A stretch of DNA of 64,000 bases from Bradyrhizobium sp. JYMT SZCCT0428. GTDB taxonomy: Bacteria > Pseudomonadota > Alphaproteobacteria > Rhizobiales > Xanthobacteraceae. The DNA lies in contig NZ_JAFCLS010000045.1 of NCBI RefSeq assembly GCF_018131075.1, positions 1 through 64,000 of the forward strand. Direction: 5' to 3'. Below the pieces are notes generated by a model, which was not told the DNA's origin, did not search any database, and saw only the letters and a program-made list of their open reading frames with translations. Made by a program: the position numbers and the translations under genes. Shown one piece after another: positions 25,795 to 34,902 of the stretch; within the stretch, counting starts at the first letter, position 1; every line of letters begins with the position of its first letter.

Positions 25795-26658
25795 TCAACC
25801 CGCGCGTATCCGATAGCAAAGGCTCCGCTTCTCGCCCGGCGCAATCTGCATCAATCCGGGCTTGCCGGTGAATTCGCCGTCGAACTCCGACGGGCTGGCG
25901 AAGCCATGCCAGGGCTCGATGCAGAGAAACGCCGCGCCTGATGGTTTCGACCAGACGCCGAGTTCGAGAAATCCTTCCCAGGACATCTCGATCGAGGGCC
26001 CACGATCGGCCGCATAGCGAACCGATCCGCTCGCGAGCCGATCGATAATAACCGCGTCGTCTTCGAACAGCCGCTCCGAGAGGGGGAGGCTGTTGCCGCG
26101 AACCGGCGACGGTTCCGCCTTGGCGCGCATCAGGCCGCCTGCCAGCCTGCGGATCGGCGCAGGCTCTTCGTCCGAGAATGTGAGCGCGTAGGCTTCCTTT
26201 TCCAATCCGGGCAGCAGCGGCCAGTTGAACGCCGGATGGGCGCCGATCGAAGCCGGCAAAATCTCGTTGCCGGTGTTGGTGATGTCGAACGCCACTTTCA
26301 GGCCGGCATTTTCAACGCTGTAGGTAACCTCGAGCTGGAACGCGAAGGGATAGCGGGCGCGCGTCGCCTCGCTATCGACAAGCACCAGCTTGCACGACGA
26401 GACCCCCTGTTCCACCCACTCGAACCTGAGATCCCGCGCAAAACCATGCTGGGTCATCGGGTAGGTCTTGCCCCGATGCTGCAGTCGATCGTTCTTGAGG
26501 CGGCCGACGATCGGAAACAGCAACGGCGAGTGGCGCGGCCATGCCGGCCCCGCCTGCCAAAGCAGCTCGACCCCTTCATGTTGGAGCGAGCATAGTTCGG
26601 CGCCATCGGCCTTGATGGTCGCCTCAATCGCGCCGCTGCGAAGCGTATGCTTGTCCAT
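25795..26658 (-). CDS. Aldose 1-epimerase family protein (LacX-like)
   Basis: This 287-residue cytosolic protein has the galactose mutarotase-like beta-sandwich. Motifs include SPLLFPIVGRLKND, TQHGFARD (catalytic His region) and GAHPAFNWPL, and Glu in CIEPWHGFASP matches the general base of the family. Its sugar substrate is unknown; relatives act on aldoses or hexose-6-phosphates. It is a single gene 150 bp from the purine island and divergent from the LLM oxidoreductase, with no clear metabolic link to either. Confidence 0.85.
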   Translation of the reverse strand: MDKHTLRSGAIEATIKADGAELCSLQHEGVELLWQAGPAWPRHSPLLFPIVGRLKNDRLQHRGKTYPMTQHGFARDLRFEWVEQGVSSCKLVLVDSEATRARYPFAFQLEVTYSVENAGLKVAFDITNTGNEILPASIGAHPAFNWPLLPGLEKEAYALTFSDEEPAPIRRLAGGLMRAKAEPSPVRGNSLPLSERLFEDDAVIIDRLASGSVRYAADRGPSIEMSWEGFLELGVWSKPSGAAFLCIEPWHGFASPSEFDGEFTGKPGLMQIAPGEKRSLCYRIRAG

Positions 26659-26867
26659 GCTGATACTTCACCACCCGAGGTGCCCCTATCCCCTCTCACC
26701 TCTCATAGGTCATGGCATTGCCCCCAGCAACGGCGATGCCCTGGCGGCGTCATTTCCTGATGGCATGGTTGCAAGGCTGACACAGCTTCCGGCCTGTGAA
26801 GCGCTTGATTTCCCCTGTTGTTGCGCGTTTCATTCAGGCAACGAACGAACACCCCGGGGAAACAACC

Positions 26868-27941
26868 ATGCCAGCGAAAATCATCGGTATGATCGGCACC
26901 CAGCAGGAGGGCGTCGCGGTTCACCTGATCAAGGGCCAGATATCGCGCCAATGGGTGATCGATTTCACCCGCCTGCATGAGCAGTGGAACTATGATTCCG
27001 TGCTGGTCGGATATTACGCCTCGGCCGCCGAAGGTTTTGCGATCGCGCTTTATGCGGCTGATCATACCGAGCGAATAAAATTCCTGATCGCGCATCGCCC
27101 GGGCTCGGTGGCACCGGCGCTGGCAGCACGGCAGATCGCGACCTTCGACCAGCTGACGCAGGGACGGATGTCGCTGCACGTCATCGCCGGCACCAGCGAC
27201 CAGGACCAAGCCAGCGAAGGCGACTTCCTGCCCAAGAACGACCGCTACCGCCGCGCCGCGGAATATCTCGATGTCATGCGCCGGATCTGGACCAGCGACA
27301 GCCCCTTCGACCACAAGGGCGAATTCTATCGCATCGAGGGCGCGTACAGCGATATCAAACCGTCTCAGCAGCCCTATCCCCGTCTGTTCTTCGGCGGCTC
27401 TTCGGAAGGCGCGCTGGAAATGGGCGCCGCGCATTGCGATGTGTTCGCGATCTTCGGCGAGCCGCTCGCCGAGACCCGCGCCCGCGTCGACGATTTCCGC
27501 CGTCGCGCGGCCGCCTTCGGACGGCGCGCCGATTTCAACATGTCGCTGCGCCCGATCATGGCGGAAACCGAGGGCGCAGCCTGGGACAAGGCGCATGCGC
27601 TGCTGGCGGATGTCGAACGCAAAACGGGCGAAGCGCCGAAGCCAAGCAACCATTCCAGCGAACGCCTGCTTGGCTATGCCGCGCGTGCCGACGTGCATGA
27701 CGAACGGTTATGGATGGGGATCGCGCGCGCCACCGGCGCACCGGGCAATACGTCCTGCCTGGTGGGAACGCCGGAACAGATCGCGGCTGCGGTGCTGGAG
27801 TATTACCGGATCGGCGTCCATTCGTTCCTGCTGCGTGGATTCGAGAATCCGCATGACACGATGGCGATCGGCCGTGACCTCATTCCATTGATCAAGGGCG
27901 GTGCAGAAGCGATCGACCGGCAGGCCGAGGCGGCCGAGTAG
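26868..27941 (+). CDS. LLM class flavin-dependent oxidoreductase
   Basis: This 357-residue FMNH2-dependent monooxygenase of the luciferase-like family is closest in feel to alkanesulfonate monooxygenase SsuD (DSVLVGYYASAAEGFAIALYAADHTERIKFLIAHRPG; ISGTS-type loop as VIAGTSDQDQ). ATG 26868 follows GGGGAAA. There is no obvious flavin reductase partner in the window. It is followed by a quinone oxidoreductase and a DUF2889 gene on the same strand, possibly a small catabolic unit. The substrate is unknown: sulfonate, or another C-heteroatom compound. Confidence 0.85.
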   Translation: MPAKIIGMIGTQQEGVAVHLIKGQISRQWVIDFTRLHEQWNYDSVLVGYYASAAEGFAIALYAADHTERIKFLIAHRPGSVAPALAARQIATFDQLTQGRMSLHVIAGTSDQDQASEGDFLPKNDRYRRAAEYLDVMRRIWTSDSPFDHKGEFYRIEGAYSDIKPSQQPYPRLFFGGSSEGALEMGAAHCDVFAIFGEPLAETRARVDDFRRRAAAFGRRADFNMSLRPIMAETEGAAWDKAHALLADVERKTGEAPKPSNHSSERLLGYAARADVHDERLWMGIARATGAPGNTSCLVGTPEQIAAAVLEYYRIGVHSFLLRGFENPHDTMAIGRDLIPLIKGGAEAIDRQAEAAE

Positions 27942-28020
27942 CGTTGGCCCTCAGAATCTGCAAACACATCAGAACGCCGGTTTACAGCACGGCGCCAGGA
28001 AAGACTTTGGAACCAGTTGC

Positions 28021-28998
28021 ATGAAAGCCGTGGTGGTCGAGAATTACGATTCGATTGACGGCATCTCCATCAAGGAGATGCCGATGCCCGATATCCCGCC
28101 CGGCGGTGTTCGCGTCAGGATCGGCGCCGCTGCCATCGGCTTCGTCGACGGCTTGAAGGTGCAAGGGCTGTATCAGACCAAGGACCCGCTGCCGTTCGTG
28201 CCGGGCACGGAATTCGCTGGCGTGGTCGACGCTGCCGCAGGCGACGTCGCCGCGTTCAAGCCGGGCATGCCCGTGGTCGGCATGGTCAGGTCCGGCGCGC
28301 TCGCCGAATACATCTGCGTGCCGTCGGCGGCGCTGAAGCATTTGCCGCCAAAGACTACCTTCGAGGCCGGAGCGTCTTTTCAGGCGAACTACCTGACCGG
28401 ACTTTACGCGCTGGATGCGCGCGCCGAACTGCGCAAGGGCGAAACGCTGCTGGTCTTGGGCGCCGCGGGCGGCGTCGGCATCGCGGCGGTACAACTCGGC
28501 AAGCTGATGGGCGCGAAGGTGATCGCGGCGGCATCGACGCATGAGAAGCGCGAATTTGCCAAAGGTTACGGCGCCGATGATACGATCGACTACACCAAGG
28601 CGGACTGGCGCGACACGCTTAAGGGCCTGACCGGCGGTAACGGTCCGGACGTTATCTTCGACCCTGTCGGCGGCGAGGTGGCGCTGCAGGCGTTTCGCTC
28701 GATCGCCTGGCGCGGACGGCACCTGGTGGTCGGGTTCGCCTCCGGCACCATTCCGGCGCTGGCCTTGAATCTGCCGCTGCTCAAGGGCGGCGCCCTGCTC
28801 GGCGTCGATCTGGCGCAAATCCAGAAGCGCGAGCCGGAAACCCATAGCCGCCTGATCGCACAATTGTTCGACTGGCTCGCCTCGGGCCAATTGAGCCCCG
28901 TGGTCGGCAAGGTCGTGCCGTTCGAGAATTTTCGCGAGGCGTTCAAGACCATGCAGTCGCGATCCGCGCTCGGTAAAATGATCGTCAAATTCGACTGA
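28021..28998 (+). CDS. NADPH:quinone oxidoreductase family protein (zinc-independent MDR)
   Basis: This 325-residue medium-chain dehydrogenase/reductase has the NAD(P)-binding motif LVLGAAGGVGIAAVQLGK and lacks the zinc-ligand Cys pattern of alcohol dehydrogenases, matching QOR/acryloyl-type reductases. ATG 28021 gives the normal family N-terminus (MKAVVVENYDS). It is 10 bp before the DUF2889 gene, so they are likely co-transcribed. Substrate unknown. Confidence 0.88.
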   Translation: MKAVVVENYDSIDGISIKEMPMPDIPPGGVRVRIGAAAIGFVDGLKVQGLYQTKDPLPFVPGTEFAGVVDAAAGDVAAFKPGMPVVGMVRSGALAEYICVPSAALKHLPPKTTFEAGASFQANYLTGLYALDARAELRKGETLLVLGAAGGVGIAAVQLGKLMGAKVIAAASTHEKREFAKGYGADDTIDYTKADWRDTLKGLTGGNGPDVIFDPVGGEVALQAFRSIAWRGRHLVVGFASGTIPALALNLPLLKGGALLGVDLAQIQKREPETHSRLIAQLFDWLASGQLSPVVGKVVPFENFREAFKTMQSRSALGKMIVKFD

Positions 28999-29008
28999 GG
29001 ACAGCAAC

Positions 29009-29596
29009 ATGCCCCAAGACAAGCCCGCCGACGGAACCGGGCGTCGCCTGATGCATACGCGAACGGTCGAATGCAACGGCTACATCAGGGACGACGGGCT
29101 CTGGGAAGTCGAGGCACGGCTGGTCGACGTAAAACCCTTCACGCAAGCCGCCGACCGCTATCGCGAGGAGCTGAAGCCCGGCGATCCCGTGCACGATATC
29201 CGCCTGCGGCTCGCGATCGACGACACCATGAGGATCCACGAGGCCGAAGCGACCATGGCGGCGACGCCCTATCCCACCTGCATCGACGTCGAGCCGATCC
29301 TGCAGCGGCTGGTCGGCGAGAGCATCGGCAAGGGCTGGCGCGAGGTGGTCCGCCGCAAGATCGGCCGGCTCGAGGGCTGCACCCATCTGTCGGAACTGCT
29401 AGGCCCGGCGGTGACCACGCTGTTTCAGACCATGTCGCACGGCAAGGATCCGGAAGGCCGAGATTCGATGGACGAGCAGCGCAACTCCGGTGAACGGCCG
29501 TTCTTCATCGGCGGCTGCTATTCCTGGCGCACCGATGGCCCCATCGTTGCCGACAAGTTTCCGCAATTTGCGACCAAGCCGGCCCCGCGGGATTAG
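29009..29596 (+). CDS. DUF2889 domain-containing protein
   Basis: The product is 195 residues, cytosolic. MHTRTVECNGYIRDDGLWEVEARLVD and the region GCTHLSELLGP fit DUF2889, a family often encoded beside enzymes of aromatic or acyl catabolism but without an established activity. It is the third gene of the LLM-quinone oxidoreductase-DUF2889 group. Conserved His and Cys (GCTHLSE) could bind metal; this is speculation. Confidence 0.82.
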   Translation: MPQDKPADGTGRRLMHTRTVECNGYIRDDGLWEVEARLVDVKPFTQAADRYREELKPGDPVHDIRLRLAIDDTMRIHEAEATMAATPYPTCIDVEPILQRLVGESIGKGWREVVRRKIGRLEGCTHLSELLGPAVTTLFQTMSHGKDPEGRDSMDEQRNSGERPFFIGGCYSWRTDGPIVADKFPQFATKPAPRD

Positions 29597-29660
29597 AGCG
29601 TTTTCAAGCGAAGTGGATACCGGTTCGCGTGAAGAAAACGCGTCAAAAACAAGAATCCTA
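29597..29660. repeat. Dispersed AGAGCGTTTTC-type repeat
   Basis: The sequence from AGAGCGTTTTCAAGCGAAG to AACGCGTCAAAAACAAG matches a short repeat I remember as scattered in many copies through Bradyrhizobium and Rhodopseudomonas genomes. It lies after the DUF2889 gene and before the phospholipase-like gene. The rest of the gap (29661-29884) shows no gene. Confidence 0.7.
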
Positions 29661-29884
29661 GGCGCAACGATCCGGCGCGGGCCCTGATCACGAAATTGCA
29701 ACCGCCGGGCTGCGCTGCCTTGTGAAGCCACGCGCTTGACAATGCTCTAACCTATGGTTGTCTCCCCTCCACCGATATACGTCTCTTATTTGGCGAAGTC
29801 GCGAACGGCGTTCTGAACGGGACATCGCGCTTGAAGCAAAACGCCTGTCCGGCTGTTTCGCGCTCCTGGCGCGCGGGGGATCTC

Positions 29885-32203
29885 ATGTCGAAGCGTTTTG
29901 TGTCGAAGCGTTTTGGAATTGGATTACTGTTCGCCTGCGTTACGGCACTTCTGCTTCCGGTGCTGGTCGTAGTCGTTGACATGATTTTTCTTCACCAAAC
30001 AATGATCAACTCGATCTACAAAAACGTCGAAGACATCTCCGACGCTACCGAGATGCCAACGACGGTTACTTCCTTTCAATCCGGCCCTGACGTCGTCAGC
30101 ACCATTGGCGGCAGCGGCGACGGACTGAACTGCAGCCTCCCTGGCCTGGCCAACATGTTCTTCCATGGCATGAAAAATCGGCACGGCCAAAGCGCTCTGG
30201 TGCTGCAACGCTTCCGGCAGGCATGCGTCTTTCACGATCTGTGCTATCGCCATGGCCTTGCCACCTACGGGTATAACCAGAACGATTGCGATCGCGTTCT
30301 GCAGAACGCCGCGCTTCGGCTCTGCTACGTCTGGAATCCATTGGAGGGAAAGGCACGCTGCCAAACCGAATCAAAAATGGTTCTGGCGGGCGTGAGTCTG
30401 GGCGGCTCCGACGCCTATCGCGCCTGGGACCGGTCGACCTATTTCGAGTTCGAGTCGGATCCTTGGCGCTCCAACGGATTTTCCGTCAGCCGGGTGGTCG
30501 ACCATCCCTTTAAATCCGTAGATCGCGAGAAGTACCGGGATGAGCCGGATCAAGTCATTCTGAATTTCGACAATGTTCGATCCAATCTTACCGTTACCTG
30601 CGTCACCTGCAAGCAAGTGCCGGTGCTTCGAGAGAAGACCAGTGATCGTTACGACACCACCGAGGAACTTCGATCGGTCGGGATCACACAGCTCCCGGAC
30701 GCCTTGCTGCAGCACACCGGACAACAGCTGTCCGACACCAGTCCGGTTTGGCTGCCGCCCCGCCGCCGTCATGCCGCGCCACACCTGCTGGTCGACAGCA
30801 CCGGCAAAAATCACTTGATCTGGGTGACCCGAAACAATCCGGGCGACACCATCTCCTGCATTGTCCTTGCGGATACCGCAAGACTCCTGACCTACACGCT
30901 GCCAAAGCGGGACAATTGCTCGAGTGACGCAGCCTCTCAACTCACCATGGTTGAAGTCGACATGTTCGCAACCTCCCCACTTGTCATGGAGCTTCCGGCT
31001 TCGAAGGAAAGCATTTTCGCAATCGCGCTTAGCGTGAGCCGGGAAGACGATGGGAGCCTGAGCTTCTGTTCACGGTCTGCGTCCAGGAACGTCGATCGAC
31101 CACCAATGAAGAAGGACGACGACAAGGCCGATTGCATTCCAATCGACAAATCGGTGGTTCGCAACGGTGCCGGCCTCGGCGCCTTTCAGAACTTTGCAAT
31201 CATACGGCCAGGTCAGCAGATTCTGTTCGCGCGTGATATTGTGACGTCACCGGCTTCGCTGTGGACCAGAATTTCTCGCAGCTTGCGGGGTATAAAATAC
31301 TCGCCCGACGGGGTGATGCTGGTGATCGACGTTACCGCTGCCTCGGCGGAAAAAGGATCTGTGAAGCCAAGACTCAAGAAAGCGGTGAGATTCAAAATCG
31401 AAGACCGCCTTGATCCGATGATGCCGATCAGCCGGAATATAGACGATCTGCGCTTCCTGGGCCTGGAGAACACGGAGAATCAGGTCAGCGTCCGCATGAT
31501 CGACTTTGCGAAGGAGAACCCTGCCGTCGGCGATGTGAAGCTCGAGATGAACAAAACCGAAGTCAACTTGCATCCGTCCTGGGCGTCGCGGCCTTTGCTC
31601 GTGCTTGAAACGCGGGGGCCGAATCCCAAGACCAGGCTTGTTTTCTCCCGCGGAGCAATTGCGGTCGACCCGCACAAGCCCCTCGACAACGAGTCGGAAA
31701 TCGTCGAGTCGCCAAATCTGCCATTTGACGGCACAAAGCCGCAAACCGAATCGTTGGCCCTGGAAACATTGATATTTGAACGCGATGCGACGCCCTCTTC
31801 GGATAAGCCATTCGTGAAGAAGAGCGCCGTGGCCTGCGTGGTGAAATACACGTTCAGGCGCCACGAAGAATTCCCCTGCTATCGCTCGTTCGATCCAAAG
31901 CGCCCTATGCGGTCGTCGCCCGCGGCCAGAATGCAGGCATCCCAGCTGCTGGTGGGACACTTTGCCGGGCGCGGCGGATACGGCATCGCTTTCCCCGAGT
32001 ATTGCGAGAGTGGCCCCCCCATTATCCTGAGGCAGAACGAAGACGGCACCTTGGTGCCAGAGAAGAGCTTGGTCGGCGCAGCAGGCACTTTCACACGCCA
32101 GGTCACGTGCGATCCGCTCGATTCGAATGAGTATGTCAGCGGGCCAATCAAATCCACGCCGGATATGACGATATCGGCCGCCGACTGGCCGTACCAACCA
32201 TAA
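29885..32203 (+). CDS. Membrane-anchored protein with phospholipase A2-like domain
   Basis: The product is 772 residues. A basic N-terminus and a hydrophobic helix at about 11-36 suggest a signal anchor with the rest periplasmic or extracellular. Residues 111-150 contain CVFHDLC (C114, H117, D118, C120) and, 19 residues on, CDR (D136 after C135). This is the His-Asp dyad arrangement of prokaryotic phospholipase A2. The remaining 600 residues resemble no family I know. ATG 29885 is preceded by GGGGAT; an in-frame ATG at 29831 is possible. The gene appears less GC-biased than its neighbours and stands alone, which suggests recent acquisition. Lipase activity is predicted only from the motif. 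Confidence 0.7.
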   Translation: MSKRFVSKRFGIGLLFACVTALLLPVLVVVVDMIFLHQTMINSIYKNVEDISDATEMPTTVTSFQSGPDVVSTIGGSGDGLNCSLPGLANMFFHGMKNRHGQSALVLQRFRQACVFHDLCYRHGLATYGYNQNDCDRVLQNAALRLCYVWNPLEGKARCQTESKMVLAGVSLGGSDAYRAWDRSTYFEFESDPWRSNGFSVSRVVDHPFKSVDREKYRDEPDQVILNFDNVRSNLTVTCVTCKQVPVLREKTSDRYDTTEELRSVGITQLPDALLQHTGQQLSDTSPVWLPPRRRHAAPHLLVDSTGKNHLIWVTRNNPGDTISCIVLADTARLLTYTLPKRDNCSSDAASQLTMVEVDMFATSPLVMELPASKESIFAIALSVSREDDGSLSFCSRSASRNVDRPPMKKDDDKADCIPIDKSVVRNGAGLGAFQNFAIIRPGQQILFARDIVTSPASLWTRISRSLRGIKYSPDGVMLVIDVTAASAEKGSVKPRLKKAVRFKIEDRLDPMMPISRNIDDLRFLGLENTENQVSVRMIDFAKENPAVGDVKLEMNKTEVNLHPSWASRPLLVLETRGPNPKTRLVFSRGAIAVDPHKPLDNESEIVESPNLPFDGTKPQTESLALETLIFERDATPSSDKPFVKKSAVACVVKYTFRRHEEFPCYRSFDPKRPMRSSPAARMQASQLLVGHFAGRGGYGIAFPEYCESGPPIILRQNEDGTLVPEKSLVGAAGTFTRQVTCDPLDSNEYVSGPIKSTPDMTISAADWPYQP

Positions 32204-32214
32204 ACGGCAACCGG

Positions 32215-32841
32215 TCAGCTCTCGCGCGGCCCCGCCTTGACGACCTCCGCATGCGGATCGCCGGCGGGCAGGATGTCGCGGATGTAATCGCGGCCCTTCC
32301 ATTCCGGCGGCGGCGGAGGCCCCTCGCCTTCGCGGGGAACGTAGGGCGACGGACTGGCGCCGGCGAGGTCGGGCACATAGCGCGGGCAGTTCGGATAGAT
32401 TTCGCACTCGATCCGCACCACGAGCTGCGCGCCGTAATGCCGGCCGATCGCCGCCGCGTCATCCAGAATTGCCGCACGGCCGTTGATGCGCATGCGCCGG
32501 CTCTTGCCGTCGAAGCGCACGAACAACAACCCGACATTCGGATTCTTCGACAGGTTGCCGAGCGTGCGGTACATCGAGTTCCCGTCATATTCCGGATACT
32601 CGATAACGTTGGGGCCAACGACTTTCACAAAACCGGGATCGCCCGACTTGATGTTGCAGTCGACATAATCCGCAAAGGAAGTGCCGATGAAGAAGAACGG
32701 TGAACTCTCGATCAACGCCTTCTCGTCGTCCCAGAACTCATAATGCTTGCGGTGCCGCTCGATCGCCTCGGCCACACGCCGCCCGTCGAACCGGTCCTGC
32801 AGTTCGCTCATGCCTTCATGATAGAACGCCCGCTGCCACAT
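32215..32841 (-). CDS. Pyridoxamine 5'-phosphate oxidase family protein
   Basis: This 208-residue cytosolic protein has the split-barrel flavin-binding fold (SSPFFFIGTSFADYVDCNIKSGDPGFVKVV; DGNSMYRTLGNLSKNPNVGLLFV). It probably binds FMN or F420-like flavin and reduces an unknown substrate. It is not a biosynthetic PdxH. The C-terminal Pro-rich tail (GEGPPPPPEW) is unusual. ATG 32841 was chosen because GGGAG precedes it; ATG 32871 is an alternative. Confidence 0.85.
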   Translation of the reverse strand: MWQRAFYHEGMSELQDRFDGRRVAEAIERHRKHYEFWDDEKALIESSPFFFIGTSFADYVDCNIKSGDPGFVKVVGPNVIEYPEYDGNSMYRTLGNLSKNPNVGLLFVRFDGKSRRMRINGRAAILDDAAAIGRHYGAQLVVRIECEIYPNCPRYVPDLAGASPSPYVPREGEGPPPPPEWKGRDYIRDILPAGDPHAEVVKAGPRES

Positions 32842-32911
32842 CGACTTGCTCCCTTTTTTCGCGGGAGACATTAACCCCGATCCAGCGCAGCCGCCAGCCG
32901 TGGCCGGACGG

Positions 32912-33547
32912 CTAATATTCGAGATGGGGACGAAGCGCCTTCAGCTTGGCGGCAAGTTCACGGGCGTCGGCGTCGTCCAACTGCGAAAGATGCCGCGTGA
33001 TCGAGGCATAATCCTCATCTGACTTGTGCTGGTTCAGTTTGCGCTGTCCTTGCACCTGCTTCACGTCCATTTCGAGCACGACGATCGATTGCAGCATCGT
33101 CTCGCGCTTGGCGGCTTCCATCGATGACAGCGACCATGGCGGCTTCGGTACCAGCCGCTCCTCGAATGTCGAGAGCAGCGCATCGCCGTGATCGCGGTGG
33201 TCTTCGATCGGCAGCCGCCGCACCGGGCCGGAAAGATGCACGGCCTCATAGAGCCAAGTCGAGACGTGGTCGGGCGTCGCATACCAGTCGTTCGAAACAT
33301 AGGCGTCCGGGCCCCACACGATCAGCAGGAACGGATTCTTGCCGTCGGCGAGTTCGGCCAGCCTGTTGCGTGCGGTCAGGTGAAACTGCACCGTGACGGC
33401 ATCGCCCGTCCGGTTGATCCTGAACGGCACATGCGAACTGATCGGGCCGTCGGCGCCGCTCGCAACCATCGCACCGAACCCGCGCGAGGCGGCGAATTGC
33501 AGCGCGCCATCGCGGTCCCAGGCGAACGTCGGACGAAGGATGTGCAC
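32912..33547 (-). CDS. FMN-binding negative transcriptional regulator, PaiB family
   Basis: This 211-residue PaiB-like protein has a flavin split barrel. Motifs include MVASGADGPISSHVPF, VWGPDAYVSNDWY and VPTWLYEAVH-like sequence as VSTWLYEAVHLSG. PaiB of Bacillus was described as a negative regulator of sporulation genes, but relatives lack a clear DNA-binding domain, so the name is historical. GTG 33547 is preceded by AGGAGG. The SulP gene ends 19 bp upstream on the same strand. Confidence 0.85.
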   Translation of the reverse strand: MHILRPTFAWDRDGALQFAASRGFGAMVASGADGPISSHVPFRINRTGDAVTVQFHLTARNRLAELADGKNPFLLIVWGPDAYVSNDWYATPDHVSTWLYEAVHLSGPVRRLPIEDHRDHGDALLSTFEERLVPKPPWSLSSMEAAKRETMLQSIVVLEMDVKQVQGQRKLNQHKSDEDYASITRHLSQLDDADARELAAKLKALRPHLEY

Positions 33548-33566
33548 GGCGGCCTCCTTGCTTTGC

Positions 33567-34850
33567 TCAGGAGGACGGGTCTTGCCGCCTGACGCGGTCG
33601 AAAATGGCGAACGCCGCCGCCAGCGCACAGCCGGCGATGATGCCGACCGCAAGATCCTCGATCAGCGTGAGGCCGAAAGTGGCGAGCAGCACGCCGGCGC
33701 CGCGCCAATCGTGCAGCAGATCAAGGAATTCTTCCTTCTCCGCCATGTTCCAACACACCACGACAAGCACGCCCGCCAGCGCCGACAGCGGGATGAAACT
33801 TGCGAGCGGCGCTGCGACCACCATGAAAACAAGCACGAACAGCGCATGCATCATGCCGGAGACCGGGCTGACGGCGCCGGCGCGAATATTGGTGGCCGTG
33901 CGCGCGATCGTTCCGGTGACGCTGATGCCGCCGAACAGTGCGGAGGCGACGTTAGCGACACCCTGCGCCACGACTTCCATATTGTAGCGGTGCTTGCGCC
34001 CCGTCATGCCATCGGCGACCTTGGCCGAGAGCAGGCTCTCGACCGCGCCGAGCAGCGTGAAGGAGAGCGCGGCCGGCAGCACAGCGAGTACGGACGCGTA
34101 GGAGATCGATGGCAACCGGGGTCCGGGCAATCCGTCCGGCAGTTGGCCAAAGCGGCTGCCGATGGTTTCGACCGGCAGGCCGAACAGCCATGCCGCCACC
34201 GAGGCCAGCGTCACCGCGATCAGCATGCCCGGCCAGTTCGGCGCTATCAGCCGCAGCAGGAAGATCAAGGCGACTGAGCCGACGCCGACCGCAAGGGCAA
34301 CCGGGCTGATGGTCGGCAGCGCCTGACTGAGTGCCGCAAGCTTGGGCAGCAACGGGCCGGGTTCGGCACCGGCCAATTTCAGGCCGCCGAGATCGCGCAG
34401 CTGGCTGGCAAAGATCGTGACAGCGATGCCGCAGGTGAAGCCGACGGTCACGGCGTGCGGAATGTAGCGAATGAGCGAACCGAGCCGCAGCAGGCCGATC
34501 AGGGCCAGCATGAACCCGGAGAGGAAGACGGTCAGCAACAGGCCTTCCAGGCCGAATTTGGTGACGGTGGCCGCGACCAGCACGATGAAAGCGCCGGCCG
34601 GGCCGCCGATCTGATAGCGGCTGCCGCCGAGCGCCGAGACTAAAAAGCCGCCGATGACGGCGGCATATAATCCCCGCTCGGGCGAAACCCCCGAGGCGAC
34701 GGCGATCGCCATCGACAGCGGCAGCGCCACGATCGCAACCGTCAGCGCCGCCAGCATATCCCGGCGGAGGTGGCCAAGATTGTATCCCTCGGCCAGCACG
34801 GTAGCGAGTTTCGGACGATAGGTATGGGCCGTAGCGGAGCCGTCGGGCAT
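33567..34850 (-). CDS. SulP family inorganic anion transporter (no STAS domain)
   Basis: This 427-residue inner-membrane transporter has about 10-12 helices, with the SulP signature DMLAALTVAIVALPLSMAIAVASG near the N-terminus and GRKHRYNMEVVAQGVANVASALFGG in the middle. The protein ends shortly after the last helix, whereas typical SulP proteins carry a cytosolic STAS domain of about 100 residues. The likely cargo is sulfate, bicarbonate or another anion. ATG 34850 was chosen as the first Met consistent with family length. Confidence 0.88.
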   Translation of the reverse strand: MPDGSATAHTYRPKLATVLAEGYNLGHLRRDMLAALTVAIVALPLSMAIAVASGVSPERGLYAAVIGGFLVSALGGSRYQIGGPAGAFIVLVAATVTKFGLEGLLLTVFLSGFMLALIGLLRLGSLIRYIPHAVTVGFTCGIAVTIFASQLRDLGGLKLAGAEPGPLLPKLAALSQALPTISPVALAVGVGSVALIFLLRLIAPNWPGMLIAVTLASVAAWLFGLPVETIGSRFGQLPDGLPGPRLPSISYASVLAVLPAALSFTLLGAVESLLSAKVADGMTGRKHRYNMEVVAQGVANVASALFGGISVTGTIARTATNIRAGAVSPVSGMMHALFVLVFMVVAAPLASFIPLSALAGVLVVVCWNMAEKEEFLDLLHDWRGAGVLLATFGLTLIEDLAVGIIAGCALAAAFAIFDRVRRQDPSS

Positions 34851-34902
34851 TGCGGGTAAACCGATTGGGACTTGGGCATCATAGCCGAGGATCAAGCGGC
34901 CG

